Source: DTU018 sp029550685 (GTDB lineage Bacteria; Bacillota; Syntrophomonadia; Syntrophomonadales; Syntrophomonadaceae). From it: a DNA stretch of 16,446 nt. Position 1 is the stretch's first letter. Every line of letters begins with the position of its first letter. The stretch lies in NCBI GenBank assembly GCA_035412805.1, contig DAONVO010000050.1, positions 1 through 16,446 on the forward strand. Direction: 5' to 3'. This document shows positions 7,219 to 14,388 of this stretch, piece by piece. Made by a program: the position numbers and the translations under genes. The notes beneath the pieces were generated by a model. That model was not told where the DNA came from. It saw nothing but the letters and a program-made list of their open reading frames with translations, and searched no databases.

Positions 7219-7944
7219 CTATATGCTTCCAGCTAGTACTTCAGCCAGATGCCGGACCTGTCGTTCAGGATGATGACGATGCAGGTATCCGCTAATATTC
7301 AGAAGACAGCCGGGATCGGACAGAACCAGTACATCCGCTTCACTGGCCAAGAAATTTTTTATTTTATCACCCACAATAGCTTCTGAAATATAGGGGTATT
7401 TAATAGAAAACTGCCCGCCGAATCCACAGCATTCATGGGCCAGATTCATAGGAACCAGTTCAGCCCCTTTAACATTCTGCAGCAGAATCTGGGGCTGGTG
7501 CTCAATTCCCAAAGCCCGCAAAACATGACAGCTTTGGTGATAGGCCAGTTTTCCATCAAAGCGGGCATTGACATCTTCAATATGGGCGACATTTACCAGG
7601 AACTCCGATAACTCATAAACCCTCTGCCCCAGCTGCTGGGCTCGCTGCTGCCACTCCGGCTCATCAGCAAACAGCCGGGGATATTCATGACGGATGGTAC
7701 TGACACATGACCCTGAAGGGCTGACTACTACTTCATCCGGTTCGAAAATCCTGATAAAACGGCGGGCCGCTTCCCGGGCAAGATCCAGATGTCCGGCGGT
7801 TATGGTGGGCTGTCCACAGCAGGTCTGTTCCTCATGGTATTCTAAATCGAAACCCAACCTGGCCAGCAGGCGCACCGTGGCTTCACCTACGGCCACCATT
7901 ACCGCATCAACTGCACATGGAATAAACAAGGAAACCTTACTCAA
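7219..7944 (-). CDS. lutA: LutA-like CCG-domain protein
   Basis: A 241-residue LutA/LldE/YkgE-type subunit made of two CCG (cysteine-rich) domains. The two halves carry C10, CCG at 42-44 with C80, and C139, CCG at 172-174 with C213 (SDPGC). In related proteins (heterodisulfide reductase HdrB, GlcF) such cysteines hold iron-sulfur clusters that handle electrons. The start is TTG 7944, supported by AAAGGAGGG about 6 nt upstream; no ATG fits. It lies 43 nt after glcF. It is expected to form a complex with LutB and LutC in the cytoplasm. Confidence 0.9.
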   Translation of the reverse strand: MSKVSLFIPCAVDAVMVAVGEATVRLLARLGFDLEYHEEQTCCGQPTITAGHLDLAREAARRFIRIFEPDEVVVSPSGSCVSTIRHEYPRLFADEPEWQQRAQQLGQRVYELSEFLVNVAHIEDVNARFDGKLAYHQSCHVLRALGIEHQPQILLQNVKGAELVPMNLAHECCGFGGQFSIKYPYISEAIVGDKIKNFLASEADVLVLSDPGCLLNISGYLHRHHPERQVRHLAEVLAGSI

Positions 7945-7987
7945 AGAAGTCCCTCCTTTAACTTAGCAGCCAAGCGTCGTTGGGTAT

Positions 7988-9187
7988 CTAGGACGAGACT
8001 GTATTATATGCCTGAGACAATAGAATAACCGGATGAGTAACCTGCTGCGATTCCAGCCCGGCTGATAAATAAAAGCGGCACACCGGGCACTGGGTAATGA
8101 CGGTATCAGCCTGGCTGGCTTCAATCTGCTCCAGGCGACGGGAGCGGATGCTTTCCGATAAATCCCGGTGCTGCAAGAAGAAGGTACCAGCAGCCCCGCA
8201 GCAGCGTTCTGGCTCTTCCAGCTCCCGCAGTTCAGCACCAGGCAGTGATCCCAACAGATTACGCGGAGCATCCGCTACAGTAGGCGACCATCCCCGGTGG
8301 CAGGGCACATGATAGGTAAAGGATTGATTTAGGGATCCAGGGGCAGCGGATAAGCCCTTTAGCTGCAGGAAGTCAGTAATTTCAAATATTTTGCCCGCCA
8401 ATGCCTGAGCTTTCTCCTGCAGGGGATCATCAGCTTCCAGCAGTTTGCTGTATTTCTCCTTGATCATCATGCCGCAGGAGGTACAATCGGTGATAACCGC
8501 TTCCACGTTGTCAGGATCAAAGAGCTTAAGGTTGGTAGCCACCATGTCCCGGGCTCCAGCCAGATCACCCTCGGAAATAGCTGGTATGCCGCAACATACT
8601 TGACCGGCAGGAATAACTACTTCCCAGCCATTGCGGGTAAGAACATCCACCACAGCAATTCCTGTATCCGGAAAGAGGAAATTGGTACCGCAGCCTACAA
8701 AATAGGCTACCCTGCCCCGCTGATCTCCCTGGGCTGGGATAGTGCCGCTGTAAATCTGGTCAAAGGATTTGCTGGCCAGCTGCGGCATCTGCTTGGCAGC
8801 CACCCCCATTTTCTGCACCAGTGAACCTGCCTTGCTCATCAAACCAGTTAGTCCTCGCTGCTGCAGCATTTTGCTCATAACAAACCCCTTCAGTCCTTTG
8901 CCTTTGCCGATTTCTGCCCGGGCGGCAATAATTATTTCATCCACCGGTACTTTACTGGAACAGGTTTGGGTGCAGTTGGTACATAGCAGGCAACGGTCCA
9001 CTATTTCTTTAAAACGCTGAGAAGAAGGCATAGAACCGAGAATTAGAACCTGGTTTATCAAATTGAGCCGGTTGCGGGCCACATGGCTTTCCAGCAAATC
9101 CTCCAGGTAAACCGGACAGGTAGCCTGGCAGTAGCCGCAATGAGCACACTTGTTGATAGTTTCCCGGTAGTTTTCTAATTTCAGCAT
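7988..9187 (-). CDS. GlcF-like iron-sulfur protein with two CCG domains
   Basis: A 399-residue glycolate oxidase iron-sulfur subunit-type protein that would accept electrons from the GlcD-like flavoprotein. The N-terminal ferredoxin domain binds two [4Fe-4S] clusters, C14/C17/C20/C24 and C66/C69/C72/C76; the second lacks the usual proline after its last Cys (CSSKVP). Two CCG domains follow, with CCG at 198-200 and C235/C238, then C296 and CCG at 329-331. Start ATG 9187 shares its A with the glcD stop (TGATG); AAGGAGG lies 9 nt upstream. An in-frame GTG/ATG extension to 9211 would lie in glcD and is not needed. It could equally feed a quinone-linked or ferredoxin-linked acceptor. Confidence 0.9.
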   Translation of the reverse strand: MLKLENYRETINKCAHCGYCQATCPVYLEDLLESHVARNRLNLINQVLILGSMPSSQRFKEIVDRCLLCTNCTQTCSSKVPVDEIIIAARAEIGKGKGLKGFVMSKMLQQRGLTGLMSKAGSLVQKMGVAAKQMPQLASKSFDQIYSGTIPAQGDQRGRVAYFVGCGTNFLFPDTGIAVVDVLTRNGWEVVIPAGQVCCGIPAISEGDLAGARDMVATNLKLFDPDNVEAVITDCTSCGMMIKEKYSKLLEADDPLQEKAQALAGKIFEITDFLQLKGLSAAPGSLNQSFTYHVPCHRGWSPTVADAPRNLLGSLPGAELRELEEPERCCGAAGTFFLQHRDLSESIRSRRLEQIEASQADTVITQCPVCRFYLSAGLESQQVTHPVILLSQAYNTVSS

Positions 9188-10578
9188 CACTGTTGCCCTC
9201 CTTCCACCCATATCTTGCCCGGGTTCATTATGCCACGGGGATCAAAGGCAGCCTTAATGCGTTTCATCAGATCAATCTGGATCTGATCCAGTTCCCAGTC
9301 CAGGTATTCCTGTTTGTGAATACCAATTCCATGTTCCCCGGAAATGGTCCCTCCCAGTTCCAGACCACGACGAATCAACATATCAATGGCTTGTTTGGCT
9401 TTAGCCTCCATTTCCTCATTAATCTCATTTTGCAGAACAGTGGGATGCATATTCCCGTCACCGGCATGTCCGGCTAGCCCGATCATGATACCCACAGAAG
9501 CGGCAATTTCCTGGACCGATCTGACCAGGTCGGGAATACGGCTGCGGGGTACGGTAATGTCCTCAGTGATACATCTCTTAAAAATAGTCATTATAAAGGG
9601 ATACATAGCGGAACGTGCTTTCCAGTACACGCGAGCCACTCTTTCATCCTCGATCTCCCTTATTTCCCTCGCCTTCATATCCCGGCATATTCCTTTGATG
9701 GTTTCAGCATCATGCTCCACTTGGGCGGCAGTTCCGTCTATTTCCATTAACAAATAAGCCTCTCCATCAGTAGGAAGAGGCGGGAAAACATAATTGTTCA
9801 TAACAGTAATAGCCAGCTTTATCATAAACTCCATCATGGCTGGCACTGCACCCCGGGCAATAATTTCCGATACCAGTTCCGCAGCTTGATCCAGACTTTC
9901 ACAGACTATTACCATAGTGCGAGTGACAGGCGGCAGGGTAAGCAGCCGGACATTGACCCCGGTAATTACACCCAGGGTACCCTCCGATCCGGTCATAAGG
10001 TGAGTAAGATCATAACCTACTGATTGCTTGACAAACTTGCCCCCGGTTTTTATCACTGAACCGTCAGGAAGGACTACTTCCAGGCCGGTAACATAATTTC
10101 CGGTGGTACCATACTTGACTCCCCGCGGTCCTCCAGCCCGAGTCGCTACGTTGGCACCTATTGTACAAACACTCATACTCTGAGGATCCGGCGGATAGAA
10201 AAGACCTCTTTTCTCAACTGCCCGGTGGAAGTTTTGCAGCACTACTCCACCTTCTACAGAGGCAGTCATATTATCCCGGTCAATTTCCACAATCCGATTG
10301 AGACGCTTGGTATCAACTACTATACCGCCTTTTACCGGGGTAGCCCCGCCGGACAGGCCACTGCCGGCTCCCCGGGGAGTAACGGGTATATAATGCTCGT
10401 AAGCATAGGACAAGATGCGGGCAACTTCTCCGGTTGATGTGGGCAGAACAACCGCATCAGGCGGTTGGGTCCGAAAGTAATGGGTGGCATCGTTGGCATA
10501 CGCCAGGAGATCTTCTGGTTGGCATAATACTTTACCGTCACCAATCAGGCGGGTTAAATCTTTGGCCAAACCATTCAT
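9187..10578 (-). CDS. GlcD-like FAD-linked 2-hydroxy acid dehydrogenase
   Basis: A 463-residue flavoprotein of the GlcD/D-lactate dehydrogenase (FAD_binding_4 plus FAD-oxidase_C) family that oxidises a 2-hydroxy acid to the 2-oxo acid. The PCMH-type FAD domain shows PRGAGSGLSGGATP (68-81) and GSEGTLGVIT (197-206). The C-terminal domain carries GHAGDGNMHP (370-379) and SGEHGIG (413-419), which contain the conserved catalytic/metal-site histidines. The usual NPGKI ending is present. ATG 10578 has AGGAGGG upstream. It is 89 nt after iorB, with a GC hairpin between, and overlaps glcF by one base. No EtfAB genes are nearby, so it is unlike the Etf-linked lactate dehydrogenase of acetogens; GlcF is its probable partner. 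Confidence 0.92.
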   Translation of the reverse strand: MNGLAKDLTRLIGDGKVLCQPEDLLAYANDATHYFRTQPPDAVVLPTSTGEVARILSYAYEHYIPVTPRGAGSGLSGGATPVKGGIVVDTKRLNRIVEIDRDNMTASVEGGVVLQNFHRAVEKRGLFYPPDPQSMSVCTIGANVATRAGGPRGVKYGTTGNYVTGLEVVLPDGSVIKTGGKFVKQSVGYDLTHLMTGSEGTLGVITGVNVRLLTLPPVTRTMVIVCESLDQAAELVSEIIARGAVPAMMEFMIKLAITVMNNYVFPPLPTDGEAYLLMEIDGTAAQVEHDAETIKGICRDMKAREIREIEDERVARVYWKARSAMYPFIMTIFKRCITEDITVPRSRIPDLVRSVQEIAASVGIMIGLAGHAGDGNMHPTVLQNEINEEMEAKAKQAIDMLIRRGLELGGTISGEHGIGIHKQEYLDWELDQIQIDLMKRIKAAFDPRGIMNPGKIWVEGGQQ

Positions 10579-10638
10579 AGTATTCCCCCCTCCTATGGGT
10601 GCTTGTTACCACGTACTCCTATGGAACCAAAGATAGAA

Positions 10639-10664
10639 TCCCGGGGCGGAGGTCCGCCCCAGGA
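10639..10664 (-). other. GC-rich intercistronic hairpin between iorB and glcD
   Basis: GGGGCGGA (10643-10650) pairs with TCCGCCCC (10653-10660); adding the flanks (10639-10642 with 10661-10664) gives a 12-pair stem with one G-U on the minus-strand RNA. It begins 4 nt after the iorB stop. What follows on the minus strand (TTCTATCTTTGG) is only mildly T-rich, so full termination is unlikely. The remaining gap to glcD holds only its ribosome site. Confidence 0.65.
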
Positions 10665-10667
10665 TTA

Positions 10668-11285
10668 TTAAACTGCCAGCTGTCTGTATCCCAAATCAAA
10701 CACCTCTTGGTTTAAGGCATAAACGTCGCCTTTGAACCGCTGGCTTAGTACCTGGCTATAATCTTCTGCCTGCAGCGGTATTTCTGGCATGGCGGTTAGA
10801 GCCCCCATCAGCAAGATGTTGGCAGCCTGTGCGTTGCCAGCCTCCTGGGCCAGACGGGTAGCTTCCAATATCTGCACTGAGCCGCACAAGTATCTTAGTT
10901 CAGTGGCAATGGCTTCGATCTCCGGATATACTGCTTCTCCGATCAACACTGCCAGCGGGTAGTTAGGCCGGGGATCAAAAACCACTTTGGTATTGCTGTT
11001 GCCATATTCCCTGGCTACCCGCAGGGTTTCGATAGGTTCAAAGCCAATTATGATATGAGCTTCGCCCCGGGGGATGAGAGCACTGTACTGCTTGCGGGCG
11101 GAAATGCGCACATGGCTCATAACCGATCCGCCTCTTTGCGAAGCACCATAGGTCTCACCGACCGTAGTAAAATAACCCTTTTCGACCAGGGCGGAGGCCA
11201 GCAGTTCAGAAGCCAAAATATTTCCCTGTCCTCCCACGCCGCAGATAATAACATTGAGCGGATCTTTGCTAAGCTGCATACTCAT
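10668..11285 (-). CDS. iorB: Indolepyruvate:ferredoxin oxidoreductase beta subunit
   Basis: A 205-residue IorB-type subunit (pyruvate ferredoxin/flavodoxin oxidoreductase gamma-domain family) that completes the active site of IorA. Visible landmarks are NVIICGVGGQGN (about residues 11-22), ETYGASQRGGSV (about 45-56) and the late LMGAL segment, all normal for the family. The start is set at ATG 11285, which shares its A with the iorA TGA (TGATG) and follows AAGGGGGG; an 18-codon in-frame extension upstream lies within iorA. Together IorAB convert an aryl-2-oxo acid plus CoA to aryl-acetyl-CoA, CO2 and reduced ferredoxin. Substrate range in this branch is inferred, not shown. Confidence 0.9.
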   Translation of the reverse strand: MSMQLSKDPLNVIICGVGGQGNILASELLASALVEKGYFTTVGETYGASQRGGSVMSHVRISARKQYSALIPRGEAHIIIGFEPIETLRVAREYGNSNTKVVFDPRPNYPLAVLIGEAVYPEIEAIATELRYLCGSVQILEATRLAQEAGNAQAANILLMGALTAMPEIPLQAEDYSQVLSQRFKGDVYALNQEVFDLGYRQLAV

Positions 11286-12842
11286 CAGGCTTGCCCCCCT
11301 TCCACCTTGATAGCTCCAGCTGGACAGAGACTGGCACACACACCACAGCCGATACAGACCACTTCATCAATTTGGGCTTTGCCAGTTTGGTAATTCCATA
11401 TATTACCCGGACAACCCCAGGTTTTGCTGCAGAAACGCCCACAGCCACACTCATCACCCCGGCATAGTTCTGGATCCACCCATACCTTGCGCCGTCCTTT
11501 GCTGCGCACCGCCAGAGTCGCACAGGGCTGGCGCAGGATCAATACTTTCATCCCCGGCTTCTTGATCAAGTCGTACACCAGCTGTGTGGTGGCCTCGATG
11601 TCATAGGGATCAGCAACCGCTACCGGACAACCTATACCTTCAACAACTTTTTCTATGGAAACGGCATTGGCCGGTTTACCCATGCAGTTTACCGGAATTC
11701 CGGGATGGGGCTGGAATCCGGTCATGGCTGTAGCGGAATTATCCAGGATCACAAACAGCATATTAGAGTCATGGTAACGGGCATTAACCAAGCCCGGCAG
11801 GCAGGAATGGAAAAAGGTGGAGTCACCAGCCAGGGCTACAACCGGCTGACCGAAGCCAAAACGGCTCAGCTGTCCCAAGCCTTCTCCCATATTGATTCCT
11901 GCTCCCATACAGCCAATGGACTGTAGCAGGAAATGGCCGGCACGATTACCGCCCATGGTGTAGCAGCCAATATCACCCATAACTACACCGTTACCTTCGT
12001 GGATACGCAAGGTTTGTTTCAAGAGGAAGAAAGAAGCCCGGTGGGGACAGCCGGCACAGAAGGTCAAGTCCCGGTTCGGTATAGTGACTACCGCTTCAGC
12101 AGGCACTTCACCAGTCTGGGGCGCCTGGTAGGTAACATTCATGACGGAGGCCAGAGCGTTAATGACCACATCAGGNNNNNNNNNNNNNNNNNNNNNNNNN
12201 NNNNNNNNNNNNNNNNNNNNNNNNNNNNNNNNNNNNNNNNNNNNNNNNNNNNNNNNNNNNNNNNNNNNNNNNNNNCGGCAGTTCACCCAGGGTAACATTG
12301 CCGCGCCCGTGGCAGATGCGCGTTACGCTGCGCACCATCACTACCTGCTGTAGTTTTTCCGATAGCTCAAAGGCATAGACTATCATATCTTTGGCTTCCT
12401 GGAAGGTAGCTGGTTCCAGCAGGGGAATTCCAGCAGCCCGAGCTTGATGACGGGAGTCAAATTCATTGGTGCTGGAATGGGCATTGGGATCATCTGCCAC
12501 CAGCAATACTACTCCACCCCAGCATCCTGACAGGGCTGCCGTATGCAAAGCATCCCCCATGGTCAGCAAGCCATTTTGTTTGACCACGCATAAAGACCGT
12601 ATTTTTCCCATGGAAGCACCCATACAGGCTTGAAAAGCGCAGTTTTCATTAGTGGACCACTCCGCGTGCAGATCCATTTCCTCTGCCACATGTCCTAACA
12701 TAGTCAGAATTTCCGAAGAAGGTGACCCAGGATAAGCAGCCGCGAAACGAATTCCGGCTTCCAAAGCACCACGGACAATAGCCTCATTGCCCTGCATCAG
12801 GAAGGTTTTTCCCGGTTCCTTGGCAGTAACCATCCATTCCAT
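11285..12842 (-). CDS. iorA: Indolepyruvate:ferredoxin oxidoreductase alpha subunit (interrupted by assembly gap)
   Basis: The large, thiamine diphosphate and iron-sulfur subunit. The N-terminal part (12842-12276, 189 residues) is the pyrimidine-binding domain: GNEAIVRGALEAG, AAYPGSPSSEI, EWSTNE, VADDPNAHSSTNEFDSRH. After 100 N, the C-terminal part (12175-11285, 296 residues) has CAGCPHR, GDIGCYTMGG, the TPP/Mg site GDSTFFHS...ILDNSATAMTG, and two [4Fe-4S] regions. The last is canonical (CIGCGVCASLCP); the first is unusual (CRGDECGCGRFC...GCP). Relative to ~600-650-residue IorA proteins, about 100-150 residues are missing in the gap. The two parts are in different frames across exactly 100 N, so the N-run is not the true length. 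ATG 12842 shares its A with the upstream stop (TGATG), with AAGGAGGGG before it. Confidence 0.9.
12176..12275. other. Run of 100 N (assembly gap) inside iorA
   Basis: Exactly 100 undetermined bases, the usual placeholder for a gap of unknown size. Both flanks end on whole iorA codons (CCG at 12278-12276 and CCT at 12175-12173), so the true gap should be a multiple of 3, which 100 is not. Protein length suggests roughly 300-450 missing bases. Confidence 0.97.
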
Positions 12843-13942
12843 CAGTACCCCTCCTTTGCTGATGATTCCGCGATAATTTCCTGGTAAGGCGAGGAAGACA
12901 AATCAACAAAAGGAGTTATCTTCTGCTCATCGACGGCCTGTTTTATATTTTTTAAGCCGCGCACTTTTTTGTTGTGTGAAGCCCGGCGCAGCCGCTCCAG
13001 TTCATCCGCCGGGTATTCTTCTATCTGCAGCACATCGCCGGCGCTGGCTTTATCCAGCAGTTCCCGGCCACGTTCAGTGCGCACTATGACCGTGTTCCAT
13101 CCCGCTTCCGGTTCAAACGCGCCCACAGAAATATCGGCCAGTTCCGAAGTCATATCCAGGCAGAAGCGGCATCCCGGCCTAATATAGGCTTGAACCGTCT
13201 CCAGGGACAGCTGCTTGATTCCTTCGTCAGTAGTTACCTCCACTCCATGCTGGGGAATAGCCATCCTCAAAAAGGTTAGCCCAGGATAAGTACGGGCTAA
13301 ATAATCTTTGAAGGGCCAGGCAAGAGACCACATGCAAAACAGCCCTATGCTCAGCACATCCAGAGCAGGACTGTCAGAAGGTTTATTGTAATCCATTTTG
13401 CGCAGAGCCTGAACCTGACAGGGACGTCCTACTACCGCCAGCTTCTCTATCCCCTTTTCCCGGGCTTCAATAATCTTTCTCAGACTGGGACTGGCCAAGA
13501 AACGCGACCCGGCTGCCTTGCGGATCTCCTCTTCATGGTGAGCCAGGTAGGGCTGGGGAGTGAGCGGGTCCCCGCTGCCGGTTACCAATACTCCATCCAC
13601 CATTTTGCCGGCCAGGGCGGTTTGTAAAAGGGTGCTTACCGTCCCCCCATCCTGCTGATCATTAATCGGCTGCAGCCTTCTTACCCGGTACACAGCTTGG
13701 AATGAGCCGATATCAGGATCAAAGGGAACACCAGCCATATAACGCCCATTTACAGCCTGCCAATCGGTTAAGGTACGGGGACATACTGAATAGCAGCGCC
13801 CGTGTTCAACCGGGCAATCAAAGCGCAGCACCAGGTGATCCTCGATGTTTTTCAAGTAAGGACACCAATCCAGACAAGCCCCGCACAATGCGCAGGCAGA
13901 GGTTGCCAAAACCTCGGTTTTCAACTGCATTCCACCAGGCAT
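12842..13942 (-). CDS. FrhB-like (coenzyme F420 hydrogenase beta family) iron-sulfur flavoprotein
   Basis: A 366-residue protein of the FrhB/FdhB family, flavin and iron-sulfur proteins that pass electrons between ferredoxin-type and flavin/F420-type carriers. An N-terminal ferredoxin-like segment has C17, C20, C23, C27 (CALCGACLDWCP) and a further C43, C50, C54. The FrhB N-domain shows DQQDGGTVSTLL (about 95-106) and the C-domain shows VGRPCQVQALR (C175), C203, CRFCLDMTSELADISVG (C258, C261) and GWNTVIVRT. ATG 13942 has AAGGAGG 8 nt upstream. It is the first gene of the operon and is coupled to iorA by TGATG, so a stable complex with IorAB or a role as its electron acceptor is likely. The organism need not have F420; the family is broader than the name. 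Confidence 0.85.
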   Translation of the reverse strand: MPGGMQLKTEVLATSACALCGACLDWCPYLKNIEDHLVLRFDCPVEHGRCYSVCPRTLTDWQAVNGRYMAGVPFDPDIGSFQAVYRVRRLQPINDQQDGGTVSTLLQTALAGKMVDGVLVTGSGDPLTPQPYLAHHEEEIRKAAGSRFLASPSLRKIIEAREKGIEKLAVVGRPCQVQALRKMDYNKPSDSPALDVLSIGLFCMWSLAWPFKDYLARTYPGLTFLRMAIPQHGVEVTTDEGIKQLSLETVQAYIRPGCRFCLDMTSELADISVGAFEPEAGWNTVIVRTERGRELLDKASAGDVLQIEEYPADELERLRRASHNKKVRGLKNIKQAVDEQKITPFVDLSSSPYQEIIAESSAKEGY

Positions 13943-14388
13943 CTTATCGACCTCCTTACCTCGTATTTTTCAAAAATGTAAAAGATAATGGTTTAATAAA
14001 AAGCCTTTAGCCCCCCTTCTTGTTCCATGGTGTAGAACAGTGTTCATTAAAATAGGTAAAATAGAACATATTCAGTGCAGCAGGTGTTGTTTGTAAGAGA
14101 AGGTATACGTTGGGAAAGCAGAAGTAGAACAACGCGAAATATTTAGAAAATTTCTTATTTTTTTGTTTCTGCGCTGATCCCTTCAATTCCTTTATTGTGA
14201 ATTCATTCTCATGCTACTTAGTGTTTTCCCTATAAACTATGCACACAGTGGTAATTAAATGTTAAAATTGGGTAAATAGACTGGCACAAATACCAAATAA
14301 TTAAGCCCTGAAAAGCATATCCTTAAGAAAGTTTTCCAGTCCAGTCGCGTATCCATATTTAACAGTATGTAGCTAAGGAGGGTTTTTG
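13943..14388. other. Divergent intergenic region between the Ior operon and the SLH gene
   Basis: About 446 bp, AT-rich, with no credible gene on either strand. It must contain the promoter of the ~9.7 kb minus-strand operon and that of the SLH gene. On the plus strand, TATAAA at 14231-14236 is a possible -10 without a clear -35. A T-run (14156-14164) preceded by an imperfect GAAAT...ATTTC pairing is seen. The half-site cluster is listed separately. The SLH ribosome site AAGGAGGG lies at 14375-14382. Confidence 0.6.
14021..14131. promoter_or_regulatory. Cluster of GAACA/TGTTC half-sites, candidate IclR operator
   Basis: TGTTC occurs at 14021-14025 and 14041-14045; GAACA at 14035-14039, 14064-14068 and 14127-14131. 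The middle pair forms a perfect palindrome GAACAGTGTTC (14035-14045). Five copies in 111 bp is well above the ~0.2 expected by chance for this 5-mer on both strands. It lies 79-189 bp upstream of the first operon gene. Assignment to the IclR protein is inference. Confidence 0.4.

Noticed and set aside
9344..9757. 137-codon plus-strand open frame inside glcD
   Set aside because: It is the antisense shadow of a well-conserved FAD-oxidase gene.
10520..10607. Small minus-strand ORF starting at GTG 10607 after an AGGAG, overlapping the glcD start
   Set aside because: Only about 24 codons, 3-nt spacing to the ribosome-like site, and the apparent signal is a repeat of the ATAGGAG of the glcD ribosome site.
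12171..12353. Open frames reading through the N run on both strands
   Set aside because: They owe their length to undetermined bases; only the two iorA frames on the minus strand match a known family.
13996..14020. Terminator-like GGGGGGCTAAAGGCTTTTT on the minus strand upstream of the first operon gene
   Set aside because: The two AGCC/GGCT elements are direct, not inverted, repeats, so no stem forms.
14282..14300. Possible sigma-54 promoter beginning TGGCAC on the plus strand
   Set aside because: The required TTGC at the -12 position is absent.
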